A stretch of DNA of 64,000 nt, taken from positions 1 through 64,000 of the forward strand of contig JAKALM010000002.1 of NCBI GenBank assembly GCA_021824145.1, given 5' to 3'. This document shows positions 8,469 through 16,637 of the stretch, piece by piece. The translations under genes and the position numbers were made by a program. Source of the stretch: Bacteroidota bacterium (lineage in GTDB: Bacteria; Bacteroidota; Ignavibacteria; Ignavibacteriales; Ignavibacteriaceae). The notes below the pieces were generated by a model. That model saw nothing but the letters and a program-made list of their open reading frames with translations. It was not told where the DNA came from and ran no database searches. The number at the start of each line of letters is the position of its first letter. Within the stretch, counting starts at the first letter, position 1.

Positions 8469-9119
8469 ATGCCTACAAAATACGGATATTCTACTCTTGG
8501 AATAATATCAATAAGTGTGTTCATTATTATTGCTTTTAGTTTTTTCGTAAACAATAACTTTGAAAAATTAATTTTAATTGTTCTTCCTATTATATTTCTT
8601 TTATTTTCACTTTATTTTTTTAGAGACCCCGAACGAACCACGCCGCTAGGCGATAAAATAATAGTTTCGCCTGCAGATGGTAAAGTGCTTTTTATTAAAG
8701 ATGTTTATGATAATAAATTTATCAATGGCAAAGCAAAACAAATTTCTATTTTCATGTCTCCTTTAGATGTTCACGTAAACAGAATTCCAATTTCCGGAAA
8801 GATTGAATATCTTAAATATTTTAAAGGCAAATATATTGCAGCTTTTGATGATAAAGCTTCAGAAGAAAATGAGCGTGCCGAATTTGGAATTGAAAGTAAA
8901 TTTGGAAAAATCTTATTTACACAAGTTGCTGGATTTATAGCCAGAAGAATAGTCTATCACATTAAATTGGGTGATACGGTAAAATCTGGCGAAAGATTTG
9001 GAATGATAAAATTTGGCAGCAGGGCTGATATTGTAGTTCCAGATAATTGGCAGCCTAAAGTAAAAAAAAACGAACATGTAAAAGCTGGAGAAACTATCTT
9101 ATTTGAATTGACAAATTGA
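8469..9119 (+). CDS. psd: Phosphatidylserine decarboxylase, short (archaeal-type) proenzyme
   Basis: This enzyme makes phosphatidylethanolamine from phosphatidylserine at the inner membrane. The 216-residue form corresponds to the short PSD-A family. It has one or two N-terminal membrane helices (residues 8-50), SPADGKV at 67-73, SPLDVHVNR around 97-105 and the self-cleavage motif FGSR at 182-185, where S184 would become the pyruvoyl group. Start ATG at 8469, three bases after the PurC-like gene. The stop overlaps the possible TTG start of pssA, so decarboxylase and synthase are translationally coupled. Confidence 0.95.
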   Translation: MPTKYGYSTLGIISISVFIIIAFSFFVNNNFEKLILIVLPIIFLLFSLYFFRDPERTTPLGDKIIVSPADGKVLFIKDVYDNKFINGKAKQISIFMSPLDVHVNRIPISGKIEYLKYFKGKYIAAFDDKASEENERAEFGIESKFGKILFTQVAGFIARRIVYHIKLGDTVKSGERFGMIKFGSRADIVVPDNWQPKVKKNEHVKAGETILFELTN

Positions 9120-9121
9120 AA

Positions 9122-9841
9122 ATGAATCGTTTTAGAGTAACTCCTTCTGTTATCCCAAACCTATTTACCGCAATGAATATGTTCTGCGGATTCCTTTCAA
9201 TTATTAATGCAAGCCAAAGTAAATTTTCTTATGCCGCATGGTTAATTGTAATTGCAGCAATCTTTGATGCTCTAGACGGAATGATGGCAAGATTAACAAA
9301 CTCCAGCAGCGAACTTGGTGTTGAACTTGATTCGTTATCTGATGTCATCAGCTTTGGTGCTGCACCTGCATTTTTAATTTATGAAATACAATTAATTAAT
9401 TATAATTCACTTGGCGTAATTATTAGTTCGTCACTTATGATTGCTGGTGGATTTAGATTAGCAAGATTTAATGTTCAGCTTGTAGGTTTTAGCAAAGAAT
9501 ATTTTAAAGGACTGCCAATTCCATCTTCTGCAATAACGCTAGCAGCTTTCATTCTATCTTTTTACAAACCTGGAATTGGAATTGAAAGCCCTTATTCTTC
9601 TTTTACTATACCTTTGGTTTTAGTTTTATCAGCGTTAATGGTTAGTTCAATAAAATATGATACACTTCCAAAATTTAGCTTAAAAGGAATAAAAGAAAAA
9701 CCTTATCATTTCGGCTTTGTTATCCTTTCTTTAATTATTTTACTTTTGACCTCCGGCAAGGCATTGTTCTTTATCTTTGTTTTCATCATTCTATTTGGTA
9801 TTTTTCGTCATCTTTTTTATTTGTTAGCTAAAAAAATTTGA
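9122..9841 (+). CDS. pssA: CDP-diacylglycerol-serine O-phosphatidyltransferase
   Basis: This membrane enzyme makes phosphatidylserine from CDP-diacylglycerol and serine, the substrate for the preceding decarboxylase. The CDP-alcohol phosphotransferase signature is complete: DALDGMMAR, then eight residues, then G-x3-D-x3-D in ELGVELDSLSD. About seven hydrophobic segments are spread along 239-241 residues. A TTG at 9116 overlapping the psd stop (TTGA) and the ATG at 9122 are both possible; ATG is chosen here. The pair with psd is the usual PE synthesis unit in Bacteroidota. Confidence 0.95.
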   Translation: MNRFRVTPSVIPNLFTAMNMFCGFLSIINASQSKFSYAAWLIVIAAIFDALDGMMARLTNSSSELGVELDSLSDVISFGAAPAFLIYEIQLINYNSLGVIISSSLMIAGGFRLARFNVQLVGFSKEYFKGLPIPSSAITLAAFILSFYKPGIGIESPYSSFTIPLVLVLSALMVSSIKYDTLPKFSLKGIKEKPYHFGFVILSLIILLLTSGKALFFIFVFIILFGIFRHLFYLLAKKI

Positions 9842-9894
9842 CGAAATTTTCTCTCATTACTAAATAATTAGATAAAGAATCTAGGAATTTAAAT

Positions 9895-10146
9895 TTGTTT
9901 AAAGCAAAAGTTATAATAAAGAGGCGCCCTTCTATTTTGGATCCGCAAGGTGTTGCGGTTGAAAAAGGAGCTTTTCATCTTGGACTTACTAATATTAAAG
10001 ATACAAGAATCGGAAAGTTTATTGAGTTTACTGTTGATACATCAGATAAAATTGCCGCAGAAAAGGAAGTTACAGAATATTGCAGTAAATTGTTAGCAAA
10101 TCCAATTATGGAAGATTTTGAATTCACTTTGGAAAGCATGAAATGA
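9895..10146 (+). CDS. purS: Phosphoribosylformylglycinamidine synthase subunit PurS
   Basis: This small subunit bridges PurL and PurQ in FGAM synthase, step four of purine synthesis. The 83 residues show the PurS pattern: FKAKVIIKRRPSILDPQGVAV, then LGLTNIKDTRIGKFIEFTVD, then a helix and a final strand ANPIMEDFEFTLE. The start is TTG at 9895 with AGGA eight bases upstream. The stop overlaps purQ as ATGA, a standard purSQ arrangement. purL is not in this window. Confidence 0.95.
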   Translation: MFKAKVIIKRRPSILDPQGVAVEKGAFHLGLTNIKDTRIGKFIEFTVDTSDKIAAEKEVTEYCSKLLANPIMEDFEFTLESMK

Positions 10147-10838
10147 AACCAAAGTTTGGTGTTGTTGTTTTCCCTGGTTCTAATTGCGACCACGATGCTT
10201 ATTATGCACTAAAAAAAATTATGAATGTTGACGTTAGTTTTTTATGGCATAAAGAAAATGACTTGCAAAATTCTAATGTAATAATTCTTCCTGGTGGATT
10301 TTCTTATGGCGACTACTTGCGTTGCGGTGCTATTGCTAGATTTTCTCCCATTATGAATTCTATTATTAACTTCGCCAACAATGGCGGTTATGTTGTTGGA
10401 ATTTGTAACGGTTTTCAAGTTCTTTTAGAGGCAGGATTACTGCCTGGAGTTATGATTAAAAATGAATCATTAAAATTTGTTTGCAAGGACGTTTATTTAT
10501 CTGTTGAAAATAGAAATTCAATTTTCACTTCCAGCATTACTAGAGAACGCCCAATTAAAATTCCAATTGCACATGGTGAAGGTAATTACTTTGCTGATGA
10601 TGAAACATTAAAAGAGCTATTAGATAATGATCAAATAGCTTTCAAATATTCTTCACTTGACGGCAAGACTGATGATGAATCAAACCCAAATGGTTCAACA
10701 ATGAATATTGCAGGCATAGTAAACAAAAAAGGAAATGTACTTGGATTGATGCCTCACCCAGAAAGAGCTTGCGATCCTATTCTTGGCAGATCTGACGGAA
10801 AAATGTTTTTCGATTCCATCTTAAATAATTTAAATTAA
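10143..10838 (+). CDS. purQ: Phosphoribosylformylglycinamidine synthase glutaminase subunit PurQ
   Basis: This class I glutaminase delivers ammonia to PurL for FGAM formation. Visible features are VVVFPGSNCDHDAYYAL at the N-terminus, ILPGGFSYGDYLRCGAIA, the nucleophile C88 in GICNGFQVL, and the His-Glu pair in LMPHPERA near the C-terminus. At 231 residues it is the small stand-alone form that works with PurS and PurL. It overlaps purS by four bases and is followed after 12 bases by tatA. Confidence 0.97.
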   Translation: MKPKFGVVVFPGSNCDHDAYYALKKIMNVDVSFLWHKENDLQNSNVIILPGGFSYGDYLRCGAIARFSPIMNSIINFANNGGYVVGICNGFQVLLEAGLLPGVMIKNESLKFVCKDVYLSVENRNSIFTSSITRERPIKIPIAHGEGNYFADDETLKELLDNDQIAFKYSSLDGKTDDESNPNGSTMNIAGIVNKKGNVLGLMPHPERACDPILGRSDGKMFFDSILNNLN

Positions 10839-10850
10839 AAAGGTGATCAA

Positions 10851-11048
10851 ATGTTTGACAATATGGGCATGGGCGAACTTTTAATAATATTGTTAGTAGT
10901 TTTAATTCTTTTTGGTTCAAAAAAGATTCCCGATCTTGCACAAGGACTTGGAAAAGGAATCAAAGAATTCAAAAAAGCTATGAGAGATGTTCAAGACGAT
11001 ATAAAAATTTCCGATAATGAAAAGAAAAACGATACTGAGAAGAAATAG
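10851..11048 (+). CDS. tatA: Sec-independent translocase protein TatA/TatE (copy 1)
   Basis: This membrane component of the twin-arginine translocase forms the protein-conducting assembly with TatC. The 65 residues comprise an N-terminal TM ([20 protein letters not shown]), the [20 protein letters not shown] hinge and amphipathic helix, and a charged tail (KISDNEKKNDTEKK). A GGTGA ribosome site lies before ATG at 10851. A second, very similar tatA follows 62 bases later. No tatC or tatB is adjacent. The copy with the longer spacer to its neighbour may be separately transcribed. Confidence 0.95.
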   Translation: MFDNMGMGELLIILLVVLILFGSKKIPDLAQGLGKGIKEFKKAMRDVQDDIKISDNEKKNDTEKK

Positions 11049-11110
11049 ATTTTAATTGATTTTGTTTTGAACATAAAATAAAATATTTATTAATATTTTT
11101 AGGAAATATA

Positions 11111-11305
11111 ATGTTAGAAGATTTAAGTTTTGGCAAATTATTAATTATTCTTCTTGTGGTAATGGTGTTATTCGGTTCTAAAAAAATTCCGGATCTCGCA
11201 CAAGGATTAGGAAAAGGAATCCGTGAATTTAAAAAAGCTTTAAAAGACGAAGAAACTTCACCGGATAACCAAGAGAAAAAAACTGAGAACAAACAAGTTT
11301 CTTAA
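11111..11305 (+). CDS. tatA: Sec-independent translocase protein TatA/TatE (copy 2)
   Basis: The 64 residues are nearly superimposable on copy 1: TM segment [38 protein letters not shown], then an acidic and lysine-rich tail ([17 protein letters not shown]). The two genes share the hinge and amphipathic helix almost residue for residue and differ at the extreme N-terminus and in the tail, which indicates a recent tandem duplication. Copy 2 may have shifted toward a TatE- or TatB-like role, but TatB length and features are absent. Confidence 0.95.
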   Translation: MLEDLSFGKLLIILLVVMVLFGSKKIPDLAQGLGKGIREFKKALKDEETSPDNQEKKTENKQVS

Positions 11306-11379
11306 TCAGTTATTCTTCAAATTATTTCGAATCTTAATTTAATACTGCAAATTTTACTAATTAAACTGCGGGATTAACG

Positions 11380-12807
11380 TTGCTGCCGTATAAAAATTAT
11401 TTTCAAAAATTAGATCAATTAAAAAGTGGTAAACTTTCTCTAGTTGAAAATGTAAATTACTTTTTAAATAGAATTCACCAGAATAATCATCTTAATGCTT
11501 TTAACTTTGTATTTGAAGATGATGCTATTAAACAAGCAGAAGAAATTGATGCAAAAATAATTCGTGGTAAATACGGTAAACTTGCAGGAATGGTAATTGC
11601 GATAAAAGATGTCTTATCCATTAAAGATAAACCAAATACTTGCTCTTCAAAAATTTTGAAAGATTTTACTGCACTTTATAACGCAACTGTAATTCAAAAA
11701 TTAATTGATGAAGATGCAATCATCATCGGAAAAACTAACTGTGATGAATTTGCTATGGGTTCTTCAAACGAGAATTCTGCATTTGGTAATGTTTTAAATC
11801 CAATTGATAATGAGAGAGTTCCAGGTGGATCAAGTGGAGGCTCTGCTGCTGCTGTTGCCGCCGAACTTTGTGATACTGCTTTAGGAACTGATACTGGAGG
11901 CTCGATTAGGCAACCAGCATCTTTTTGCGGTGTTTATGGATTAAAACCAACTTATGGAAGAGTTTCGCGTTTCGGTTTAACTGCTTTTGCATCTTCTTTC
12001 GATTCAATTGGCCCTTTTGCAAATAATACTGAAGATACAACTGCAGTTCTGGAAGTAATATCCGGCTGGGATGAGCACGATTCAACTTCTTCTAAAAATA
12101 TCGTCCCAGATTTTTCAAATAATTTATCTTTTAATGGTAAAAAATTAAGACTTGGTTTTGCTAAAGAATATTTTGGCGACGGAATTTCTACAGAAGTAAA
12201 ATCCGAAATTGAAAAAATAATTGAAAAACTTTCTAAACAAGGTTTTGAAATTGAAGAGATTCATCTTCCACATTCTGAATATACAATAGCAACTTACTAT
12301 ATTTTAACCACTGCCGAGGCATCTTCCAATCTTGCAAGATATGATGGCGCAAGATATGGTTTTAGATCTAATGAAGGTTCATCTTTAATCGATATGTATA
12401 AGAATTCCCGCTCAGAAGGATTTGGCAGCGAAGTAAAAAGAAGAATTATGCTTGGCACCTATGTTTTATCTGCTGGCTACTATGACGCATATTATAGGAA
12501 AGCGCAAAAAGTAAGAAGATTGATTAAACAAGATTTTGATGAAACATTTAAAAAAGTTGATATAATCTTAACTCCTACTTCACCAACAACTGCATTTAAA
12601 TTCGGCGAAAAAACTACCGACCCACTTGAAATGTATTTATCTGATATTTATACTACTTCTGCAAACCTTGCCGGAATACCAGGAATTAACATCCCAATCG
12701 CAAAAGATTCGAATGGTCTGCCGATTGGACTACAGCTTATGGCAAATCAATTTGATGAAATGAATTTGCTTAAGATGAGCTATTACATTCAAGAAAATGT
12801 ATTATAA
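11380..12807 (+). CDS. gatA: Asp-tRNA(Asn)/Glu-tRNA(Gln) amidotransferase subunit A
   Basis: This amidase-signature subunit of GatCAB hydrolyses glutamine to amidate Glu-tRNA(Gln) or Asp-tRNA(Asn). The Ser-cisSer-Lys triad is visible: lysine in IAIKDVLSIKD, the Gly/Ser-rich loop VPGGSSGGSAAAVAAELC, and the nucleophile region GTDTGGSIRQPASFCG followed by GLKPTYGRVSRFGL. The C-terminal GLPIGLQLMA motif is present. The 475-residue length is standard. The start TTG at 11380 lacks a strong Shine-Dalgarno, so a nearby alternative is possible. gatB and gatC are not adjacent. Confidence 0.95.
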   Translation: MLPYKNYFQKLDQLKSGKLSLVENVNYFLNRIHQNNHLNAFNFVFEDDAIKQAEEIDAKIIRGKYGKLAGMVIAIKDVLSIKDKPNTCSSKILKDFTALYNATVIQKLIDEDAIIIGKTNCDEFAMGSSNENSAFGNVLNPIDNERVPGGSSGGSAAAVAAELCDTALGTDTGGSIRQPASFCGVYGLKPTYGRVSRFGLTAFASSFDSIGPFANNTEDTTAVLEVISGWDEHDSTSSKNIVPDFSNNLSFNGKKLRLGFAKEYFGDGISTEVKSEIEKIIEKLSKQGFEIEEIHLPHSEYTIATYYILTTAEASSNLARYDGARYGFRSNEGSSLIDMYKNSRSEGFGSEVKRRIMLGTYVLSAGYYDAYYRKAQKVRRLIKQDFDETFKKVDIILTPTSPTTAFKFGEKTTDPLEMYLSDIYTTSANLAGIPGINIPIAKDSNGLPIGLQLMANQFDEMNLLKMSYYIQENVL

Positions 12808-12818
12808 TTTAGTTTGCC

Positions 12819-14813
12819 TTAAACCCTAATTGGCAAAATTACAAATGGAATACCTTGCCTATAAAATTTTCTTTGAACTGCAAAAACTATATAATTATGA
12901 AGCCATTTAGTCATAAATGATTCTTCGGGAAATACTAACTGTCCGCCAAAGAAAACCACATTATGAAACTTGGAAGTAATTTGCGGGACAAGATTATTAA
13001 TTTCATCAACAACGTCTGTACCAACTGAGGTAAATGCCTCAGCATAATAATTATGTTCTTTCATATACTTAACATATCGATTAGCTTCAGTATCAATATG
13101 TTTATCAAGATTTTCAATTTCATCAACACCTTTAAAATTTCCGGCATCAACCGAACCAACTTGAACAAAAACATAATTTTTATATGTACCGCCAAACAAT
13201 CTGAACACACTTAAAAGTGTATGAAGCCCTAAACCATTAAATCCATTCACAAGAATTGCAGCAGTTTTTCCTTTCGGATCGAATTTAGGTTCATCTTTTA
13301 CTTCCTCTTCATTATCACCTTGGATATTATAAATTGATGCTTCAACAGAATCAACAATTGTATCTAATCTTCTGAGAAGATCGGCTGCGATTAAATAATG
13401 TTTCTTTATAATCAATGTTAAAGCTACAAGTCCAGCGGTAATTACTAAAGTAATCCATCCACCTTCACCAAACTTAATTATAAGAACAGAAATTAAAATA
13501 AATGAAGTTAATATTAATCCTACCCCATTCAACAATAATTTCCTTAACCATTTATTTTCGGATTTTCTAACCTGCCACCAATGTTTTACCATACCCAACT
13601 GGGATAAACTAAATGTTATAAAAACATTTATACTATAAAGTACTATTAAAAAATCTACTGAGCCTCTTGAAACTAACATCATTATCAAAGAAGTAATTCC
13701 CATTAAAAGAATTCCATTTTGAGTAACGAGTCGATCGCTAAGCATTGCAAACCTAGTTGGAAACCATCTGTCAAGCGCCATATTAGCTAAAACTCTTGGG
13801 CCATCTAAAAATCCAGTTTGAGCTGCAATAAATAAAAGAATTGCTTCGGAAAGTAAAGTAATAAGAACGAAAAAGAATCCAATATGTCCGCCCCAATTTG
13901 CCGACATATTTGTAAACAAAATAGCATTTAAAGTTTTACCAGGCTGATCTTCAACTTTAAATAATAAATAGGCAATCATTAAACCGATTACTGTAATTGA
14001 AAGTGAAAATGCCATGTAATGCATTGTTCTTTTTGCAGTGGCAACTCTTGGTTCTCTTAAAATTGGAAGTCCATTACTAACTGCTTCTATTCCTGTAAAT
14101 GTACCAGCTCCCATACTATAAGCTCTCATCACTATAAACAAAACTCCAAATAAGCCTAATGTTCCAAATGATTTTGAAAGTTCTTGTCCCGTAGCATTAT
14201 ATACTTCATGAAATTTTATTGCATGAGAAATAATTGCATAACCGATTGCAAACAAATGTGTAAAAACAAAAAGAAGAAATACTGGGACTAAAGGTATAAC
14301 TGCTTCTTTAATTCCTCTTAAATTTAAAAGTAATAAAATTATAACTCCAACAACTGCAAATTCCAATTTATATGAATACCAACTTTGCGGTAAAAAGCTA
14401 AAAATTGCATCAGCACCGCTCGCTATAGAAATTGTAATTGTAAGAACATAGTCGATGAGAAGAGCACATCCTGAAACCATACCAACGTTTGGTGAAAGTA
14501 ATTTACTTGCAACAAGATAGCCGCCACCTCCGGATGGGAAAAGTTCAATAATATGAGAATAACTAGCGGCAATTATAAATATAGTTATTCCTGTACCTAA
14601 AGCAACAAAAATTCCAAGATATGGATGTCCGCCTAATGCTTTGAACGCTTCTGCAGGCCCATAGCAACTTGATGAAAGACCATCAGAACCGAGACCAACC
14701 CAGGCTAAGAAAGCAATTAGTGAAAGCTTATGAAAAATTTTTTGATCATGCGGATCCCGTGCGCCGCCAACAATTATTGTTTTAATTTTCTTGAAGCTTG
14801 AAGAAGTATCCAT
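12819..14813 (-). CDS. APC-superfamily permease, KimA/amino-acid-permease-like, with C-terminal soluble domain
   Basis: This is a 12-TM secondary transporter. The first 480 residues are strongly hydrophobic and open with VGLGSDGLSSSCYGPAEAF, a pattern shared with the KimA potassium/amino acid permease group, followed by a Gly-rich SGGGGYLVASKL unwound helix typical of the APC fold. Residues about 510-664 form a soluble alpha/beta domain (AAILVNGFNGLGLHTLL, YVFVQVGSVDAGNF, HNVVFFGGQLVFP) that may be regulatory. Potassium or amino acid substrates are both possible; KimA relatives are c-di-AMP controlled, but no binding motif can be claimed here. It is convergent with gatA and divergent from sucD. 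Confidence 0.75.
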   Translation of the reverse strand: MDTSSSFKKIKTIIVGGARDPHDQKIFHKLSLIAFLAWVGLGSDGLSSSCYGPAEAFKALGGHPYLGIFVALGTGITIFIIAASYSHIIELFPSGGGGYLVASKLLSPNVGMVSGCALLIDYVLTITISIASGADAIFSFLPQSWYSYKLEFAVVGVIILLLLNLRGIKEAVIPLVPVFLLFVFTHLFAIGYAIISHAIKFHEVYNATGQELSKSFGTLGLFGVLFIVMRAYSMGAGTFTGIEAVSNGLPILREPRVATAKRTMHYMAFSLSITVIGLMIAYLLFKVEDQPGKTLNAILFTNMSANWGGHIGFFFVLITLLSEAILLFIAAQTGFLDGPRVLANMALDRWFPTRFAMLSDRLVTQNGILLMGITSLIMMLVSRGSVDFLIVLYSINVFITFSLSQLGMVKHWWQVRKSENKWLRKLLLNGVGLILTSFILISVLIIKFGEGGWITLVITAGLVALTLIIKKHYLIAADLLRRLDTIVDSVEASIYNIQGDNEEEVKDEPKFDPKGKTAAILVNGFNGLGLHTLLSVFRLFGGTYKNYVFVQVGSVDAGNFKGVDEIENLDKHIDTEANRYVKYMKEHNYYAEAFTSVGTDVVDEINNLVPQITSKFHNVVFFGGQLVFPEESFMTKWLHNYIVFAVQRKFYRQGIPFVILPIRV

Positions 14814-15041
14814 AGACTTGAATAAACTTTAAATATTAATTTTGATTGAAGAAAAAGGAGAAGTAAGTATTTGTGCAGATGTTTAATTCTAAATATCTAT
14901 TTAGTAAATAAATTGGTGTCATTTTTACCTAAATTGTTTTGTACAAAAATAGAGCTAAAAAAATTTAATCCCAAAGTTATTACACTAAACGTGACCAACA
15001 ATAAATAGATAAAAGTATTAAAAATTAAAATTGATTTTTCT

Positions 15042-15049
15042 TATCTTTG
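15042..15049 (+). promoter_or_regulatory. Bacteroidota-type -7 box TATCTTTG upstream of sucD
   Basis: TATCTTTG fits TAnnTTTG, the -7 element of the Bacteroidota primary sigma factor, and ends 37 bases before the sucD start. No TTTG -33 partner is seen at the usual 19-20 base spacing, so this is a half match. Confidence 0.45.
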
Positions 15050-15086
15050 TAAAAAAATTTTTGAAAAATATAAAGGGAAACCTTAG

Positions 15087-16079
15087 ATGAGTATTTTAGT
15101 TAATAAAAAAACCCGACTTGTTGTTCAAGGAATAACCGGCGGAGAAGGTTCTTTTCATACTCAACAGATGATTGAATATGGAACAAAAGTAGTTGCTGGT
15201 GTTACACCAGGAAAAGGTGGAACAGAATTTTTAGGAATTCCAATTTATAATACAGTTGAACAAGCTGTTAAAGAACAAGAAGCAAACACTTCTGTAATAT
15301 TTGTACCGCCGGCATTTGCTAGTGATGCAATTTTAGAAGCAGCAAACGCTGGAATAAAAGTTATAATCTGTATTACGGAAGGCATTCCTGCTGCTGATAT
15401 GGTGAAGGTTTATAATTCTATTAAAAACAAAGGCGTTGTATTGATTGGCCCAAATTGCCCTGGAGTAATTTCACCTGGCAAAGCTAAAATAGGAATTATG
15501 CCTGGCTTCATTCACAAAGAAGGAAAAATTGGGGTGGTTTCCCGCAGTGGTACTTTAACTTACGAGGCTGTTAAACAATTAACTGATATAAAACTTGGCC
15601 AATCAACTTGTGTTGGAATAGGCGGTGATCCAGTAATTGGCTCAAGGTTTGTTGATATCATTAAATTGTTCAATGATGATCCTGAGACCCAAGGAATTGT
15701 TATGATTGGAGAAATTGGCGGTACCGCCGAAGAAGAAGCTGCTGCATTCATAAAGAAATATGTTAACAAACCTGTTGTTGGATTTATCGCCGGAAGAACA
15801 GCACCTCCAGGACGAAGAATGGGGCACGCCGGTGCAATTATTTCTGGCGGCAAAGGAACTGCTGCTGAAAAAATGGAAGCAATGAAAAAAGCAGGAATTA
15901 AAGTAATAGACAGTCCTGCCGAAATTGGCTCAACAATGATAAAAGCAATTGAAGCGCTTAAGAAAAATTCGGCTTCCAAGAAAAAGTCTACAACAAAACC
16001 AGCAAAAAAATCTACAAAATCTTTATTGAAAAAGAATGTTAAGACCAGTGCTAAAAAAGTTGTAAAAAAAAACAGTTAA
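15087..16079 (+). CDS. sucD: Succinyl-CoA ligase alpha subunit with lysine-rich C-terminal tail
   Basis: SucD carries the CoA-binding domain and phosphohistidine of succinyl-CoA synthetase in the TCA cycle. Residues 1-291 are a full Suc[49 protein letters not shown] and the phosphorylated H247 in RRMGHAGAI. Residues 292-330 are extra: about 39 residues dominated by Lys, Ser, Thr and Ala ([17 protein letters not shown]) resembling the basic tails of histone H1-like proteins. The tail ends at an A9 run (16064-16072). With one A fewer, the frame would end TVKKKK at 16092 instead of NS at 16079. sucC is not adjacent, which is unusual; ndk follows 40 bases later. Confidence 0.93.
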   Translation: MSILVNKKTRLVVQGITGGEGSFHTQQMIEYGTKVVAGVTPGKGGTEFLGIPIYNTVEQAVKEQEANTSVIFVPPAFASDAILEAANAGIKVIICITEGIPAADMVKVYNSIKNKGVVLIGPNCPGVISPGKAKIGIMPGFIHKEGKIGVVSRSGTLTYEAVKQLTDIKLGQSTCVGIGGDPVIGSRFVDIIKLFNDDPETQGIVMIGEIGGTAEEEAAAFIKKYVNKPVVGFIAGRTAPPGRRMGHAGAIISGGKGTAAEKMEAMKKAGIKVIDSPAEIGSTMIKAIEALKKNSASKKKSTTKPAKKSTKSLLKKNVKTSAKKVVKKNS

Positions 16080-16119
16080 GAAGAAAAAATAAATTTGAAA
16101 AAAATAACTAGGAGAAAAC

Positions 16120-16551
16120 TTGAGTAATAGAACACTTGCAATTATTAAACCTGATGGCGTTAGAAAAAATTTAATTGGCCAAATCATTACAAAAATTACT
16201 GATGCAGGTTTCAAAATTAAAGCCATAAAAATGTTAAAGCTAACTAAAGATTCAGCAGGCGGTTTTTACGAAGTTCATAAAGAACGTGCATTCTTTAATG
16301 ATTTGATTGAATACATGACTTCAGGGCCATGTGTTCCAATTGCACTTGAAAAAGAAAATGCTGTTGCAGATTTCAGAAAATTAATAGGCGCAACAGACCC
16401 ACTTCAAGCTGAAGAAGGTACAATCAGAAAACTATATGCAGCAAATAAAGCTGAAAATGTAATCCACGGTTCTGATTCTGATGAAAATGCAGCAATTGAA
16501 ATTGCGCATTTTTTTTCAAGAAAAGAATTATTAGAAAATTTTGGTTTATAA
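16120..16551 (+). CDS. ndk: Nucleoside diphosphate kinase
   Basis: Ndk transfers the gamma phosphate between nucleoside triphosphates and diphosphates through a phosphohistidine. Visible are [19 protein letters not shown] at the N-terminus, the Kpn-like loop region [15 protein letters not shown] and catalytic H116 in [12 protein letters not shown]. The length of 143 residues is standard. The start is TTG at 16120 with AGGAG five bases upstream. It lies directly after sucD, a natural pairing because succinyl-CoA ligase makes the nucleoside triphosphate that Ndk equilibrates. A strong terminator follows. Confidence 0.98.
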   Translation: MSNRTLAIIKPDGVRKNLIGQIITKITDAGFKIKAIKMLKLTKDSAGGFYEVHKERAFFNDLIEYMTSGPCVPIALEKENAVADFRKLIGATDPLQAEEGTIRKLYAANKAENVIHGSDSDENAAIEIAHFFSRKELLENFGL

Positions 16552-16573
16552 AAATTAATTTCAAAAACTAAAT

Positions 16574-16605
16574 AAGAATGGCCAAGTTGTTTGGTCATTC
16601 TTTTT
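16574..16605 (+). terminator. Rho-independent terminator after ndk
   Basis: A stem of about 12 pairs, AAGAATGGCCAA with TTGGTCATTCTT (one G-U pair), with a GTTGT loop is followed by a T run. It lies 23 bases after the ndk stop and shows that the next gene starts later, at the ATG at 16638, although the reading frame is open through the hairpin. Confidence 0.85.
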
Positions 16606-16637
16606 ATTTTTTAATTCTTTTTTCAACACAATTTATT

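Noticed and set aside
15560-15979. Long open frame antisense to sucD
   Set aside because: It lies fully inside sucD on the opposite strand, has no ribosome site and its composition is the mirror of the coding strand.
16578-16637. Upstream extension of the NamZ-like gene
   Set aside because: The frame is open from 16578, but that stretch is the ndk terminator hairpin and its T tract; the signal peptide starts at 16638.
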